Of a DNA stretch of 64,000 nt, positions 61,478-64,000 are shown piece by piece; position 1 is the first letter of the stretch, and every line of letters starts with the position of its first letter. This DNA is from Drechslerella dactyloides. Taxonomy: Eukaryota; Ascomycota; Orbiliomycetes; Orbiliales; Orbiliaceae. Location of the stretch: contig JAGTWJ010000002.1 in the NCBI GenBank assembly GCA_020064725.1, forward strand, positions 2,418,001 to 2,482,000, written 5' to 3'. The notes beneath the pieces are model-generated. The model was given only the letters and a program-made list of their open reading frames with translations. It ran no database searches and was not told the DNA's origin. The position numbers were made by a program, and so were the translations under genes.

Positions 61478-63837
61478 GTGGAGTGTGGTTCTTTTTTTTT
61501 TTTTTTCTTGGAAAAGTTTTCAGCTGGTTCAGCCGTGCATGGGTTGAATGCATGGCGTGCAACTACGACATGACGGATACGATCATATGAGCAAACGTTT
61601 CTGGAGAATACCAGTCGGTTCTATTCATGAGTTCACATTGGCCTGTACTGGCTTGGCTTGTACCTGCTTTGGTGGAGCGAGCGTCTAATGGTATAGTTGT
61701 GGAAGGGCTGGATGCATGTGTATGTATGTAAGTTATAGAGGGAACGGGCAACTGTCAATGTTTTCGCAATGGGTGGGTTTTTGGGCAACCAGGACGAAGC
61801 GCATGCAACCTGCGATGCAATGCTGGGACAGTTGGTTAGCTGGTTATATCTTTGATCGAGAAGCTACTTCTTTAGTTGGTTGGTGATATGGAGGATATGC
61901 ATCCGTATGTACGCATGTATGTACGCGAGCTGCTTTATGTAATGTAAGATAGCATCGCGCCTGTAAAATTTGAGTTATAAGAATATTCCGTGCCAACGAT
62001 CAAATACCTAAACGAGCTTGGATTTCTGCCGAAAGTGCCGGGCGCTATTAGCAGATGTCTTAATTAGAAGTATTAGCAGCTGCTGGATGTTCCGCATGTA
62101 CGTCCTGCACTGCAAGCTGGCGAGAGTAGCTCATGCCAGGCGCTGTACAACTGTGCTGGCGGGAGGAGCTTAGCTTGGGCACACGTAGTGCGTCTTCGAC
62201 AAAGGTGCAACCTTGTCTTGCCTGGAAGACCTCGCAGCCGCTGGCCAGCTCAGCTGCAACCCAACGTCGAGCGCAACGCCATCGCAACATTCTCAATTTA
62301 AATTTAACAGCATAAGGTCGAACGTTCGGGCGACAGGGAGTGAACTCGGTCAGTTGGGTGCCCATCTCTCGTTTGCCCCATGTTGTGATTTCAGCTAATG
62401 TGATATCGAGAGTGGTGTCCCAGCGGCCGGGTGCTCTACTTGCAAAGCGACATGCAACAGACCTTCCCCAAACTCGCCCACAGCATCGACCAGCCGATTG
62501 AGATACCTGTTCGGGAGTGGCTTCCAACCGAGTAGGCTCCCAAGCGCCCAGGTTGATGCAGCTAACTTAGACTGAAAGCCATCCCTCTTCCAGCTCCCAC
62601 CTCTGCAACAGTAATCAAACATGCAGCATCTAAACGGTAACGCTCAGATGTTGGAGACGGACGTCGCCAAAATGCCGGCTAGACTGGGGAGCGAGCGAAG
62701 CCTGTTCTCGAGTGGGGCCCAAACGACAAGGTGAACGCAGCCGTTGAGCGAGTGTACCCGATCGCTTAACTGACAGACATGAGTTAAAGTCCTCCCAGCT
62801 GATTCGAGCTTGTCGTCGACCTAGACTGCCTCGCACATTTTTCCACAATTTGGGGGTAGCGGACTCGCACGATTGCCCGTTCGGTGGCGATGGAGCTCAG
62901 AATGTGCTCATTGTGTAACTCGACGATGTGGGAAGCCTCATTTAATGCCACAGCCAAGCTGCACAATGACCGTATTGGGATGCTCGGCCGCTTAGCTGCA
63001 GTCCAATTGGGCCGGCGAGATATCGATTATCATGCGCGCTCGCGGGCCTCAGATGCAATAGGATCCAACAGCCAATTGAATTCGACTTCCAGTTGGAACG
63101 GACGCCGCCGTCGACCCATTCTAGTCAGCACATTTTGCGAAGCGGCGAGCCCAACCTTCTAAGCGGGCGGCAAGCTCACGGCCGCTCGCCCACATCCTCA
63201 CAACTGGTCCGGCAGGATACTCGCCAGGATGCTTGAGCGCACGGTCAGAAAAGAATGCAACTTTGGGGGTCTTTTTGCAGATTGTGCATGGGATCGCGGG
63301 CATGGGCGGGCGGGCAGACGGGGCAGCCTGCTGTCCTGTGCTTGCACTCCGCTCCAACTCGCATCCATTCTCATCCCAGAACCGACCATGTCCCAGAATG
63401 GACAATTATAGCTTTCCCCAGCCCACCGCCCACAATTGTGGCCATCCAAAACTGTTGCTGAACTGTTGACTGCCGCTCTGCACACTTTGGTGTGCTGTTG
63501 CAGGCAAGTCGTTGTGGCCCGGGTATGGCGTGCGGCATAAAGGATAATTCATACATAAGAGGCCACCTGGTCTGCTCCCGCAGCTTTTATCAAGCCTTCG
63601 ACGCCGCATTTTTCGTTTCAGTCCGTCAAGAGTTCTTGGAAACCGCAATCCGAAAGTCAAATGATCATTGAATTCATGCCGTTGCACGGCAGCTGGTCAT
63701 TGTGATTGCCAATTAATTCTTCGGTTTAAATTTCTCTTCGAAAATTTCCTTCCAGACGAACCGGATTTCGATTGTGCGGCAGATATATTGACTGCAAGGA
63801 GAACTTCAGGTGCGCTACAAACTAAACGCCGCCCGAG
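61478..63837. other. 2.4 kb gap: het-C 3' region and upstream of the last gene
   Basis: A 15-T run lies at 61492-61506, just after the het-C stop. No gene was recognised between 61.5 and 63.8 kb. The right half is of mixed composition and probably belongs to the promoter and leader of the gene starting at 63838. Confidence 0.5.
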
Positions 63838-64000
63838 ATGGCGAGCAACAATTCGCGGCCGGGGTCGAGGGCTTCAACACCTCGCCATTTCCTCGACGCA
63901 GAAGGAGCTGGAATCCGAGACCGAGCGTCGATGATTAGCGACATTGAGTCTATCAATGGTGACGACTACCACAGTCTCTCACGGACAAACTCATTCTTCA
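63838..64000 (+). CDS. 5' end of a gene cut by the window edge
   Basis: An ATG at 63838 opens a frame of 54 codons that runs off the window without a stop. The visible N-terminus is Ser/Arg/Asp-rich (SRPGSRASTPRHFLDAEGAG, then SMISDIESINGDDYHSLSRT), with no signal peptide, and looks like a disordered regulatory N-terminus with several Ser-Arg/Arg-xx-Ser phosphosite-like motifs. I do not recognise the family from this much sequence. The coding call rests on the purposeful composition and the uninterrupted frame to the edge. Confidence 0.55.
   Translation, partial: MASNNSRPGSRASTPRHFLDAEGAGIRDRASMISDIESINGDDYHSLSRTNSFF

Overview
The window is 64 kb of nuclear DNA from a filamentous ascomycete (Pezizomycotina). 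The evidence is the short introns (about 50-140 bp) with GT/AG ends and CTAAC-type branch points, plus the gene content: a Zn2Cys6 regulator with a fungal-type middle region, a HET-C homologue, a CYP52-like P450, a TRP/ML-domain fungal membrane channel, a rhodopsin-domain membrane protein, and a Dss1/CYT-4-type mitochondrial RNase. The class cannot be fixed from the sequence alone. No rRNA or convincing tRNA gene, no intact transposon and no CRISPR-like array was seen.

Layout. From 1 to 4.1 kb there is a gene-free, microsatellite-bearing stretch. It is followed by a disordered, probably nuclear protein (4115-6082, +). From 6.1 to 17.3 kb lies a compact housekeeping block: the molybdopterin-synthase small subunit (6163-6429, -), divergent from an AidB-type acyl-CoA dehydrogenase (7002-8983, +), then an Ent3-type epsin (9401-11350, +), a mitochondrial RNB exoribonuclease (11908-15413, +) and a Cys/Met-metabolism PLP enzyme (15877-17264, +). 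A FYVE+RING ubiquitin ligase lies on the minus strand (18638-21983).

From 22 to 56 kb the spacing widens (1-3 kb gene-free gaps) and the genes look accessory. In order they are a CYP52-like P450 with an unusual I-helix (23575-25689, +), a TRP/ML-domain channel (29046-32874, +), an amidase (33831-35991, +), an 11-exon GH27 alpha-galactosidase (36332-38617, -), a small mitochondrial-type membrane protein (39691-40080, -), a Zn2Cys6 transcription factor (40960-43635, +), a rhodopsin-domain membrane protein (44833-46380, -), a J-domain-like protein of unknown function (49523-51424, -) and an FAD-linked oxidoreductase (54591-56333, +). From 57.2 kb there is a HET-C homologue with a very long charged tail (57274-61477, +). 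The 5' end of one further gene runs off the window (63838-64000, +).

The genes do not form one obvious pathway. The P450, amidase, Zn2Cys6 factor and FAD oxidoreductase are types often found in secondary-metabolite clusters, but no backbone synthase is present and they are separated by unrelated genes, so I do not call a cluster. All exon structures were derived by hand from splice signals, frame continuity and family motifs. Each was checked so that exon lengths sum to a multiple of three, but none has transcript support.
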